From Desulfurococcales archaeon (GTDB lineage Archaea > Thermoproteota > Thermoprotei_A > Sulfolobales > NBVN01): DNA of 32,316 nucleotides. Positions 17,008-24,409 of this stretch are shown here, piece after piece. The notes under the pieces are model-generated. The model was not told the origin of the DNA. It ran no database searches and saw nothing but the letters and a program-made list of their open reading frames with translations. The stretch spans positions 1-32,316 of the forward strand of contig JALSOP010000122.1 in assembly GCA_026986435.1 (NCBI GenBank). Direction: 5' to 3'. Numbering within the stretch: position 1 is the first letter of the stretch; each line of letters begins with the position of its first letter. The translations under genes and the position numbers were made by a program.

Positions 17008-18435
17008 GTGCTGAAGTTCGACAGGGGCCGCCCTATAGTAATTAACTTCAATGGCAAACCCGTCAAGGCGTTCGAGACCGAGACCGTTGCGGCGGCCCTG
17101 TACGCCTCCGGTGTGATAAAGTTCGGATACTCTGCCGAGAGGCACAGGCCGAGGGGCCCGTTCTGCATGATCGGTAAGTGCAGTCAGTGCCTCATGAGGG
17201 TGAATGGCTACCCACACGTAAGGACATGCATAACACCGGTCGAGGACGGCATGGTCGTTGAGTACGAAGAGGGACATGACGCAGAACTACCTCTACCAAC
17301 TAAGGAGATGCTCGTGAAGAGGGAGGACTTAGAGTATGACGCCGCAATAATCGGTGCGGGTCCCGCAGGCCTCAGCGCCGCCTTAGAGGCGTCTGGCATG
17401 GGCGCGAGGGTCCTCGTCATGGACCAGTCACCTGTCCCAGGGGGACAGCTCGTGAAGCAGACACACAAGTTCTTCGGCACTAAGGAGACCTTTGCAGGGA
17501 TGAGGGGGTTCGAGATAGCGAAGATGCTCACAGACAAGCTAAGGGACAGGGAGAACGTCGATGTGATGCCCTCAACTCAGGTGATAGGCTACTTCCGGAG
17601 GGAGGGCTCCCTAGCAGCTTTCAGGACAGACGGCCTAGGGAAGTACACCCTACTGAGGATAAGGGCAAAGTCAATAATCGTTGCCACAGGCGCCATGGAG
17701 AGGAGCCTGGTGTTCCCTGGGAACGACCTCCCCGGGGTCATGGGGGCCGGAGCCGCACAGACACTCATGAACGTCTTCGGGATCAGGCCAGCTGATGAAC
17801 CCTTGATAATAGGTGCGGGTAACGTCGGTGTGATAGTTGCTTATCAGGCAGTCCAGGCAGGGATCAAGGTTAAGGCGGTCATAGACATAGCCAAGAAATC
17901 GGCAGCGTACCTCGTCCATTCCTCAAAGATAAGGAGGATGGGGATACCGATACTGATGAGGCACACCATAAGGGAGGCCTACGGTAAGGGGAGAGTGGAG
18001 GGGGCGACGATCTATAAAGTCGACGACAACTTCCACCCCATAAAAGGTAGTGAAGTAGACATCGAGGTTGACGGTGTGTGGCTGGCTGTCGGCCTGACCC
18101 CGAGTATCGAGGTGCTGGAGCTGATGGAGGCAGGCATAAAGTTCGTCCCCGAACTCGGCGGCTACGTCCCGCTGAGGCACAGGAACCTCGAGACAACGGT
18201 TCCTGGGGTCTTCGTTGCAGGGGACGCGTCCTGCATCGAGGAGGCCAGCACGGCGATGATGGAGGGGAGGGTGGCCGGCATAGCGGCTGCCATGAAGGCG
18301 GGGCTCGGCGGCGATGAGCACGTCAAGAGGATGAAGGAAGCCATCAAGTGGTTGGATGAGTTCCGCTCAAGCCCCCACTACAGGCGCATACGTGAGGGCT
18401 TGTTTAAGGTAACCCTCGAAGGAGGTGCTTCATGA
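17008..18435 (+). CDS. pdhA: Dye-linked amino acid (proline-type) dehydrogenase alpha subunit
   Basis: FAD- and [2Fe-2S]-containing subunit of a PDH1/HcnABC/sarcosine oxidase-type complex that passes electrons from amine oxidation. Residues 1-80 form a plant-type ferredoxin domain with Cys53, Cys58, Cys61 and Cys74. Next come an FAD-binding AAIIGAGPAGLSAALEASG, an ATGAMERS motif, a second dinucleotide fold PLIIGAGNVGVIVAYQA, and GVFVAGDASC near the end. GTG 17008 is the first normal start, but the open frame reaches back to 16975 and reads RRIYEHPVLKFDRGR, a conserved N-terminus in this family, so the real start may be an unusual codon upstream. The gene overlaps pdhF (ATGA). The order alpha, ferredoxin, small protein, beta matches Thermococcus profundus pdhAFXB. 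The substrate is unproven. Confidence 0.82.
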   Translation: MLKFDRGRPIVINFNGKPVKAFETETVAAALYASGVIKFGYSAERHRPRGPFCMIGKCSQCLMRVNGYPHVRTCITPVEDGMVVEYEEGHDAELPLPTKEMLVKREDLEYDAAIIGAGPAGLSAALEASGMGARVLVMDQSPVPGGQLVKQTHKFFGTKETFAGMRGFEIAKMLTDKLRDRENVDVMPSTQVIGYFRREGSLAAFRTDGLGKYTLLRIRAKSIIVATGAMERSLVFPGNDLPGVMGAGAAQTLMNVFGIRPADEPLIIGAGNVGVIVAYQAVQAGIKVKAVIDIAKKSAAYLVHSSKIRRMGIPILMRHTIREAYGKGRVEGATIYKVDDNFHPIKGSEVDIEVDGVWLAVGLTPSIEVLELMEAGIKFVPELGGYVPLRHRNLETTVPGVFVAGDASCIEEASTAMMEGRVAGIAAAMKAGLGGDEHVKRMKEAIKWLDEFRSSPHYRRIREGLFKVTLEGGAS

Positions 18436-18968
18436 TGCCTGGACTAGAGGAACAAAGGACACTCGAATCCGGCTACGTAACCCTCGATGACCTGAGGAGG
18501 CATGGCAACATACCGCCGGACGAGGTGCTCGAGTCAAGAGCCGTACCGATCTTCGACTGCATAGAGGAAATACCGTGCACGCCCTGCAGGGACGCCTGCC
18601 CAACAGGTGCCGTGATCATGCCAACAATGAACGACAAGCCCAGGGTCAACTGGGAGGCCTGCACAGGCTGCACCCTCTGCGCGCAGGCATGCCCCGGCCT
18701 CGCCATAACCATAGTGAACATACCGTTCGGCAAGAAGGTGCTAAAGGACCCGGCGAAGGCGCTGGTGAGCGTGCCGTACGAGATACTCCCTATACCGAAG
18801 AAAGGTGAGAGGGTGGCGCTGTACGATAGGGGACATAGGTACTTGGGTGAGGGCGAGGTGTTCTCAGTGATCAGGAGCCACAAGTACGGCACGGTGCTTA
18901 TCAACGTGATCGTTCCCAAGGAGATCGCCTTAGAGGTCAAGTTCGTGGAGGTGATTCGAGATGAGTGA
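18432..18968 (+). CDS. pdhF: Ferredoxin-like subunit of the dehydrogenase complex
   Basis: A 178-residue electron-transfer protein with two [4Fe-4S]-type Cys sets: Cys43, Cys49, Cys52 and Cys56 (IPCTPCRDACPTG), then Cys77, Cys80, Cys83 and Cys87 (CTGCTLCAQACPG). A C-terminal region of about 85 residues shows no recognised motif. It would carry electrons between the flavin subunits and an outside acceptor. It starts with an ATGA overlap to pdhA, preceded by GGAGGTG (18421-18427), and overlaps pdhX by eight bases. Size and place match PdhF of T. profundus. Confidence 0.83.
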   Translation: MMPGLEEQRTLESGYVTLDDLRRHGNIPPDEVLESRAVPIFDCIEEIPCTPCRDACPTGAVIMPTMNDKPRVNWEACTGCTLCAQACPGLAITIVNIPFGKKVLKDPAKALVSVPYEILPIPKKGERVALYDRGHRYLGEGEVFSVIRSHKYGTVLINVIVPKEIALEVKFVEVIRDE

Positions 18969-19284
18969 GGGCGGGTCCAGGGGTCACCCAGCGATAGTGT
19001 GCAGGTGTATGGACATAACGGAGGAGGAGATGCTGATGGCGTTCAAGGTCATGGTGAGGTTCCTAGGCACTGCTGACCCGGACACCTACAGGAGGATAAG
19101 CAGTGCAACAACCGGGTACTGCCAGGGAAGGGGATGCCTCCAGCACATGCAGAGGTACCTGGCCAGGGGCATGAGGGAGCTGGGGATAAGCCTCGACATG
19201 GACAGGTTAGTGCCGAAGAAGAGGCCCCCGCTACAGCCAGTCCCAATGGGCCTATTCTATAACCCGGAGGTGCTGGAAGAGTGA
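18961..19284 (+). CDS. pdhX: BFD-like [2Fe-2S] subunit of the dehydrogenase complex
   Basis: A small 107-residue protein with a bacterioferritin-associated-ferredoxin-like motif: Cys14 and Cys16 (CRCMDITEEE), then Cys54 and Cys59 (GYCQGRGC). This CxC...CxxxxC pattern binds one [2Fe-2S] cluster in related oxidases. The C-terminal tail, with PKKRPPLQPVPMG, resembles the linker after BFD domains in HcnB and sarcosine oxidase-type proteins. It sits between pdhF and pdhB with overlaps on both sides (eight and four bases), so complex assembly is likely co-translational. Confidence 0.8.
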   Translation: MSEGGSRGHPAIVCRCMDITEEEMLMAFKVMVRFLGTADPDTYRRISSATTGYCQGRGCLQHMQRYLARGMRELGISLDMDRLVPKKRPPLQPVPMGLFYNPEVLEE

Positions 19285-20414
19285 GGGTTGTCGTAGTAGG
19301 CGGCGGGATAGTTGGGGCACTGACGGCGTACTACCTAACCGAGAGGGGTGCCAAGGTAACGCTACTCGAAAAGAGATACTTCACATACGGCTCCACAGGA
19401 AGGTCGACGGGTTCCTTCACAGCCCAGCAGCATCACCCAGTGCTCGTGAGGGCAGCCCTGAGGAGCATAGAGAGGGTTAAGGAACTCAAGAAGAGGTTCA
19501 TTGAGCAGCGCATCCCGTTCGCATACCGCTTCATGGACGACGAGAGCCCCCACGTGGCGATAGCCATGAGCGATGGCGACGCGGAGAGGTTGGAGAAGGA
19601 AGCACTCATATGGTCGAGCGGTGGGGCAGAGGTACTAAGGGCTGACCCCGAGAAGGTCACTGAGTATGTCCCATTCCTTGACCCCGAGGCTGTTAGGGCT
19701 GCCTTCATAACCCCGAAAGATTACAAAGCGATGCCGCAGCCCATAACCTGGGCATCGATAGCGGCAGCTAGGCTGAACGGTGCCGAAACAAGAACGTATG
19801 AGGAAGTCACCAAGATAGAGCGTGAGGACGACGCGATCGCCGTGAGGACGAGCAGCGGCAGAAAATATGTGGCAGATGCCGTAGTTCTAGCAGCCGGGGC
19901 AGCGACCCCGAAGCTCGCCTCCGGCGTCGGCGACAAGTTCAACGACTTCGTCAAGCCGCATTATGCTGGCGGCCTGGTCACGGAGCCCTTCAGGTACGTT
20001 ATGAAGGCGACTGTCCGTGTTATGAGGTTCTCCTACAGGTTCACGCAGACGGTCAGGAGGGAGTTCGTCGCAACAATAGACGACATGGGGGAGGAGAACC
20101 AGTCACTCGATGTGAGTGACAGCCTCAAGTTCATAGAGAAGGCCAGCACAATAACAGTCAAGCTGATGCCTGTAATGAGGGCAGTGAACATCCTGAGGGT
20201 GTGGGGAGCGTACGTCGACGTAACGGCTGATAGGCTCCCCATAATCGGTTGGTCACTAAACGCTGAGGATGCCGTGTACTACGCCTTCGGATTCAACGAC
20301 TACGGCCTCAGCACCTCCCCCTATCTGGCGGAATTGATCGCCGACGAGGTCAGCAAGGGCGTGAGACACCCTGACCTAGAGTCGTTTCGCCCAGCAAGGG
20401 CCCTGAAGCAGTAA
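19281..20414 (+). CDS. pdhB: FAD-dependent dehydrogenase beta subunit (D-amino acid oxidase fold)
   Basis: The likely substrate-oxidising subunit. The 377 residues start with the Rossmann motif VVVGGGIVGALTAYYL and an LLEKR acidic end, then GSTGRSTG, typical of DAO-family flavin sites, and end with RLPIIGWS and YYAFGFNDYGLSTSP, matching the C-terminal FAD contact region. GTG 19281 overlaps the pdhX stop (GTGA). Relatives oxidise L-proline, sarcosine, glycine (to cyanide) or octopine. The gene order favours the archaeal proline dehydrogenase type, but the substrate is not proven. The next 182 bases form the upstream region of the hydrogenase operon. Confidence 0.85.
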   Translation: MRVVVVGGGIVGALTAYYLTERGAKVTLLEKRYFTYGSTGRSTGSFTAQQHHPVLVRAALRSIERVKELKKRFIEQRIPFAYRFMDDESPHVAIAMSDGDAERLEKEALIWSSGGAEVLRADPEKVTEYVPFLDPEAVRAAFITPKDYKAMPQPITWASIAAARLNGAETRTYEEVTKIEREDDAIAVRTSSGRKYVADAVVLAAGAATPKLASGVGDKFNDFVKPHYAGGLVTEPFRYVMKATVRVMRFSYRFTQTVRREFVATIDDMGEENQSLDVSDSLKFIEKASTITVKLMPVMRAVNILRVWGAYVDVTADRLPIIGWSLNAEDAVYYAFGFNDYGLSTSPYLAELIADEVSKGVRHPDLESFRPARALKQ

Positions 20415-20501
20415 CCACACGCACTTTTCTTGCTATGGGCGGGCCTAATACTGCGTTTCTACATTGATGGGTTTCTTTCGAGCCGATATATTAGGTGGTG
20501 A

Positions 20502-20527
20502 AATCTTGTTGTGCACAAATAAAGATT
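20502..20527. promoter_or_regulatory. Nested dyad upstream of the hydrogenase operon
   Basis: A perfect 10-base palindrome TTGTGCACAA (20509-20518) lies inside a second inverted repeat, AATCTT (20502-20507) and AAGATT (20522-20527). It is about 70 bases before hydB and about 30 bases before the likely TATA box, a position that suits an activator site; it could also fold as an RNA hairpin after pdhB. Confidence 0.45.
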
Positions 20528-20552
20528 GGATCATGTTGTATATGCTAGTGAA

Positions 20553-20587
20553 GTTTTTAATTACATAAATTAAGGATGATCGGGTGA
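20553..20587 (+). promoter_or_regulatory. Candidate promoter and ribosome site of the hydrogenase operon
   Basis: The AT-rich GTTTTTAATTAC (about 20553-20564) is the best TATA candidate, placing initiation near 20582-20586. GGTGA (20583-20587) lies nine bases before GTG 20597, so the leader would be very short. ATTAAGGATGATCG at 20569-20582 recurs with one change before iorA. Confidence 0.4.
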
Positions 20588-20596
20588 CCGGCAGAA

Positions 20597-21574
20597 GTGA
20601 TCTACTACGCAGGTCCCGACTTCCTTGACAGAGTGATTAGGAGGCTGAGAAGCGACGGCTACGCGACCTACGCCCCCAGCGAGTGGGGGTGGTTCGAGGT
20701 CGAGGGCCACTTCAGCGAGCCTCCAACACCCCCTCCAGTACCCCCGAAGCATGTCTTGAGGAAGACACCATCCCTCGTCTTGAGGGTCAAGGGCACGCGC
20801 TTCGAGTATGTTGAGCCAGACAGGACACCGGTGGCGCTGATAGGCATAAGACCGTGCGATGCTTTCGCCCTTGAGATACTTAGGAAAGTATCGATGTTCT
20901 CACCCACACTCGTTACAGAAAAGCTAAGCAACCTCTTCATGGTTGTTGAGGAGTGCCCCAACCCTTCCCCCACATGCTTCTGCGCCGATGCCGGGACAGG
21001 GCCAGACGCCAGGGTGGGTGACCTCGCCTATATGAGGCTCGGCGACGGGTTCCTAGTGAGGCCCTTGACCGAGAGGGGCAAGGCCCTCCTCGTATCGGTG
21101 GGGATCGATGAGCTGGCGCCGAAGGAGGCGCTTGAGACGTACAATGACATAGTAAATAAGGCGACGAAGAGGGCCAGAATTGAGCCCTCCCCCCACCATC
21201 ACGCAGATGAACTGAAGGAAGCTACCTGGGAGGACTGGGAGAGAGCATCAAGAAACTGCGCTGGCTGCGGCTCCTGCTCGATATCGTGCCCGACCTGCTT
21301 CTGCTTCGACATAAGGGAGGTGCATGAGGGCCCAGATGAGGGCGGCAGGGTGGTGGTGTGGGACACCTGCCTCTCCCTCTACTTCGCCGCCATGGCCTCA
21401 CACAACCCGAGGGAGAAGATACCGGCGAGGCTCAGGCAGTTCGTGATGCACAAGCTGGTGTGGTGGCGCGAGCAGTTCGGGATAACCGGGTGCGTGGGGT
21501 GCGGGAGGTGCACTTCCCTCTGCCCATTCAACGTGGGGATCATAACGGCCGTGAAGGAGGTGGTTAAGAAGTGA
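20597..21574 (+). CDS. hydB: Cytosolic hydrogenase beta subunit (sulfhydrogenase HydB type)
   Basis: Iron-sulfur subunit linking the [NiFe] module to the flavin module or to sulfur reduction. The 325 residues show the HydB-specific IGIRPCDAFALEIL and CPNPSPTCFCADAGTGP, then two [4Fe-4S] motifs: CAGCGSCSISCPTC (mid-protein) and CVGCGRCTSLCPF (near the C-terminus). GTG 20597 follows a GGTGA. It is the first gene of a beta-gamma-delta-alpha operon as in Pyrococcus furiosus hydrogenase I, and its stop overlaps the hydG start. Length is close to the family norm. Whether the complex also reduces polysulfide is not readable from the sequence. Confidence 0.9.
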   Translation: MIYYAGPDFLDRVIRRLRSDGYATYAPSEWGWFEVEGHFSEPPTPPPVPPKHVLRKTPSLVLRVKGTRFEYVEPDRTPVALIGIRPCDAFALEILRKVSMFSPTLVTEKLSNLFMVVEECPNPSPTCFCADAGTGPDARVGDLAYMRLGDGFLVRPLTERGKALLVSVGIDELAPKEALETYNDIVNKATKRARIEPSPHHHADELKEATWEDWERASRNCAGCGSCSISCPTCFCFDIREVHEGPDEGGRVVVWDTCLSLYFAAMASHNPREKIPARLRQFVMHKLVWWREQFGITGCVGCGRCTSLCPFNVGIITAVKEVVKK

Positions 21575-22380
21575 TGGACTCAGTTACCCATAAACTCACA
21601 CCCATAAAGGCGGTTATAGCGGACGTCATCAAGGAGGCCGAGGACACAGTAACCCTAGTTATGAGGGTGTCCCCGCAGAAGGTCCCCGAGCCAGGGCAGT
21701 TCGCAATGCTGTACGCGCCCCTCGTGGGTGAGTCGGCCATATCTTTCAGCGGGATAAGGGACGGGGTCGTAGAGCACACCGTCAGGCGTGTTGGTAAGGT
21801 AACAACAGTCCTAACGAGCCTCTCACCCGGTGACGTGATTGGGTGGAGGGGGCCATACGGCAAGCCGTGGCCCATGAGCGAGGCGAAGGGCAGGGACCTC
21901 ATAGTCGTCGCTGGTGGGATAGGTATGGCGCCCCTCAGGCCCGTCATACACAGGAGGATAGATGAGGGCGAGGCAGAGAGGACGATACTCCTGTACGGCG
22001 CGCGCTCACCCGACCAGCTCCTCTACAGGAAGGAGCTGAAGGAGTGGCAGGAAGCGGGCGTGGATGTCAGGCTCACCATCGACAAGCCTCACCCGTCTTG
22101 GAGCGGGAGGACTGGGTTCGTGACAGAGCTCATACCGGAGGCGCTTGAAACCGCCAAGGACCCTGTGGCGTTCATCTGCGGGCCAGAAATAATGATGAAG
22201 GTAGCGATAGGGGTGTTCGAGAAGTCGGGCATTGACCTCAGCAGGGTATGGGTCTCGCTAGAGAGGAAGATGAGGTGTGGTTTCGGCTCTTGCGGATACT
22301 GCCAGATAGGCCCTATCTTCGTGTGCAGGCACGGCCCCACATTCAGGGCGGATGAGCTGAGGTGTGTCCTGGGATGGTGA
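21571..22380 (+). CDS. hydG: Cytosolic hydrogenase gamma subunit (FAD/NAD(P)H reductase)
   Basis: A flavin reductase-type subunit that exchanges electrons with NAD(P)H. The 269 residues contain an FAD-binding barrel ending in GESAISFSGI, the nucleotide-binding motif VVAGGIGMAPLRPVI, a FICGPEIMMK stretch and a C-terminal [2Fe-2S] site, CGFGSCGYCQIG followed by a later Cys (FVCRHG), as in the PyrK/HydG family. GTG 21571 lies 10 bases after GGAGG and overlaps the hydB stop; ATG 21574 follows directly and may be used instead. Partners are HydB and, through it, the HydD/HydA core. Confidence 0.9.
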   Translation: MMDSVTHKLTPIKAVIADVIKEAEDTVTLVMRVSPQKVPEPGQFAMLYAPLVGESAISFSGIRDGVVEHTVRRVGKVTTVLTSLSPGDVIGWRGPYGKPWPMSEAKGRDLIVVAGGIGMAPLRPVIHRRIDEGEAERTILLYGARSPDQLLYRKELKEWQEAGVDVRLTIDKPHPSWSGRTGFVTELIPEALETAKDPVAFICGPEIMMKVAIGVFEKSGIDLSRVWVSLERKMRCGFGSCGYCQIGPIFVCRHGPTFRADELRCVLGW

Positions 22381-23039
22381 GGAAGCTCAAGGTAGCCGGG
22401 CTCAAGCTCGCCTCATGCAGCGGGTGTCTAGCGACCATAGCCGACGCCCTGCTCCCGTACATCCTTAAGGGCGATGTCGAGCTTGGATGCTTCGCCCTAC
22501 TGACTGACCCGGAGATGGATGGGGAGTACGACGTCGGCTTCGTGGAGGGCTCCGTCGCGACAGAGGAGCAGGAGGCGGAGCTGAAGGAGTTCAGGAAGAG
22601 GGTGAAGTTCCTCATTGCGGTGGGGGCGTGCGCACTCTTCGGTGGCCCGCAGTCAATAAATCCGGGCATCGCTAAGCTGGTTGAGGACGTTGTGGGAGTC
22701 GACTACAGGATACCTGGTTGCCCCATAGAGGAGTGGCAGGTGAAGGAGGTAATCAACCACCTCATGAGGGGAACCAGGCCGCCGAAGGAGACGGAAACCC
22801 TCTGCACGGAGTGCAGGAGGATGAACGTCCAGTGCGTAGCCATAACTGAGGGGCTGACGTGCCTCGGGCCCGCCGTGATGGCCGGATGCAGTGCCCTATG
22901 CCCAAGCTTCGGCAGGGGGTGCTACGGGTGCAGGGGGCCCTCACCAGGCACCTCAGTCAAGCCCATACTCGAGCTTGACCCTAACGCCCTGAATAAGGCA
23001 ATCGTTTCGCAGGAGAAGGTGAGGAGGGGATGGAGGTAA
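22374..23039 (+). CDS. hydD: Cytosolic [NiFe] hydrogenase small (delta) subunit
   Basis: Carries the iron-sulfur relay next to the [NiFe] site. With ATG 22374 (221 residues) it begins MVRKLKVAGLKLASCSGC; the CSGC pair provides proximal-cluster ligands together with GACALFGGPQS and the IPGCPI motif. A C-terminal Cys-rich region (LCTECRRM, CVAITEGLTCLGP, CSALCPSFGRGCYGC) supplies further cluster ligands. An earlier in-frame GTG at 22362 would add four residues; I prefer the ATG, which lies about 11 bases after GAGG. It overlaps hydG by seven bases and hydA by ten. Confidence 0.9.
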   Translation: MVRKLKVAGLKLASCSGCLATIADALLPYILKGDVELGCFALLTDPEMDGEYDVGFVEGSVATEEQEAELKEFRKRVKFLIAVGACALFGGPQSINPGIAKLVEDVVGVDYRIPGCPIEEWQVKEVINHLMRGTRPPKETETLCTECRRMNVQCVAITEGLTCLGPAVMAGCSALCPSFGRGCYGCRGPSPGTSVKPILELDPNALNKAIVSQEKVRRGWR

Positions 23040-24271
23040 AGATCCACAGGCTAGGCAGGGTTGAAGGAGACGGAGGTATAGAGATCGTCATAGGGCCAGC
23101 GGGCATCGAGGAATCCAGAGTATACGTCTACGAAGCAAAGAGGTACATAGAGAAGGCACTGAGGGGGAGGCACTACAGCGAGGTCCCGGACATAACCTCG
23201 AGGGTCTGCGGCCTCTGCCCGACATCTTACTCTGTGGTGTCGAGCACGGCGATAGAGAAGTGCCTTGGCTGTGAGCCGCCGGAGCACGTGGTGAGGCTGA
23301 GAAGGGCAGCGCAGCTCTGCGAGTGGGTCAACTCCCACGCTGTCCACGTGGCACTACTCCACGCACCGGATTTGATTAAGTTCGGGAAGAGGGATCCGGA
23401 ATGGGCGAGGATCGAGCTAGCGAAGGCCGCCTACACAATAAGGAAGTGGTCTAAGACAATGTCCAAGGCGCTAGTCGGGCGCGCCATACACCCAGTCAAC
23501 ATCAAGGTCGGCGGGCTATGGTCATCACCAAAGGCGGGCCTCGTCAAGACCCTGCTCAGGTCGTTCGACGAAGTGCTGTCAACTGCCACCAGGCTCCTCG
23601 AGATCGTGCTGGAGCTGAAGAGGCCTGAGTGGCCGCCCCTAAGGGAGGGCGGTTCAGTGCTCGAGGAGAGCTACCCACTTCTAGGGCAGGAAGTGGTGCT
23701 GATGAACTACTCCGGCGACGCCCTAAGCCTCTACACGATGCTTGAAAAGGAGAAGCCACCGTACTCCAACGCACCTAGACTGAGACATAAAGGCAAGGCA
23801 TTCTCCTTAGGCCCCATACCGAGGTACATGAGGTTCGACCACAGGCTGAGGCCCGAGGCAAGGGACCTGCTAAAGCAGGCGGGTTTCACACCGAGGAGCA
23901 TGGCTGACTCGATAGTCATTAGAGCGGCCGAGATAATCCACGCGCTCCTCGAGGTCAGGGATACGGTGGAGGAGATCGATAGATATAGAGTATGGAACAC
24001 CGAGTGCCCAAAGGCCCCAGGCGAGGAAAAAGTCTGCTTCGCCGCCATTGAGGCACCTAGAGGCATTCTATACCACAGGTACGTCATAGGCGCTGACGGC
24101 AGGGTGATAGAGGCCGAGCTCCTGCCGCCAACAGTAGCCAACCTAGCGGCCGCTGAGGAGGACATGAATCACATACCCAGCGAGCTCCTCAGGAGCAGGG
24201 AGACTGCCGAATGGGCGTCTGCACTGATCGTGAGAAACTACGACCCATGCATCTCCTGCGCGACGAGATGA
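23030..24271 (+). CDS. hydA: Cytosolic [NiFe] hydrogenase large (alpha) subunit, no C-terminal extension
   Basis: Holds the [NiFe] active site. The 413 residues start with GRVEGDGGIEI (Glu12 of the conserved RxEG). The first Cys pair is RVCGLCPTSYS, with Cys60 and Cys63; the usual CxxCxxxH His is Tyr67. The second pair is Cys407 and Cys410 in DPCISCATR. The stop codon follows Arg413 directly, so there is no peptide beyond the site where a maturation protease normally cuts. All four Ni ligands are present, so metal binding is expected. The gene order hydBGDA and the soluble partners point to a group 3-type bidirectional enzyme. Confidence 0.92.
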   Translation: MEVKIHRLGRVEGDGGIEIVIGPAGIEESRVYVYEAKRYIEKALRGRHYSEVPDITSRVCGLCPTSYSVVSSTAIEKCLGCEPPEHVVRLRRAAQLCEWVNSHAVHVALLHAPDLIKFGKRDPEWARIELAKAAYTIRKWSKTMSKALVGRAIHPVNIKVGGLWSSPKAGLVKTLLRSFDEVLSTATRLLEIVLELKRPEWPPLREGGSVLEESYPLLGQEVVLMNYSGDALSLYTMLEKEKPPYSNAPRLRHKGKAFSLGPIPRYMRFDHRLRPEARDLLKQAGFTPRSMADSIVIRAAEIIHALLEVRDTVEEIDRYRVWNTECPKAPGEEKVCFAAIEAPRGILYHRYVIGADGRVIEAELLPPTVANLAAAEEDMNHIPSELLRSRETAEWASALIVRNYDPCISCATR

Positions 24272-24291
24272 GGGCCTCCGACGCAGCCGAG

Positions 24292-24308
24292 GGAGCAGTC
24301 ACGGCTCC
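24292..24308 (+). terminator. Possible terminator hairpin after hydA
   Basis: GGAGC (24292-24296) pairs with GCTCC (24304-24308) across seven bases, about 20 bases after the hydA stop, followed by a pyrimidine-rich TCTCCGTCC. The stem is short and there is no long T run, so this is tentative. Confidence 0.2.
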
Positions 24309-24356
24309 TCTCCGTCCGACGGGTCTTCATCGGCCCAATAACTCACCAGCGACTGC

Positions 24357-24378
24357 GGTAAAATGGTAACCTTTTACC
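24357..24378. repeat. Inverted repeat in front of the DHH gene
   Basis: GGTAAAA (24357-24363) and TTTTACC (24372-24378) flank TGGTAACC, which itself contains the dyad GGTAACC. It lies 32 bases before ATG 24410, over the likely TATA region. It may be an operator or a hairpin between hydA and this gene. Confidence 0.4.
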
Positions 24379-24409
24379 TCACAAACACGTCATTAAGTTA
24401 GATGATTGT

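Noticed and set aside
23030-24271. HydA considered as a decayed or complex I-like non-catalytic homologue.
   Set aside because: All four nickel-ligand Cys and the RVEG Glu are kept, and the operon supplies all hydrogenase partners, so a working enzyme is more likely.
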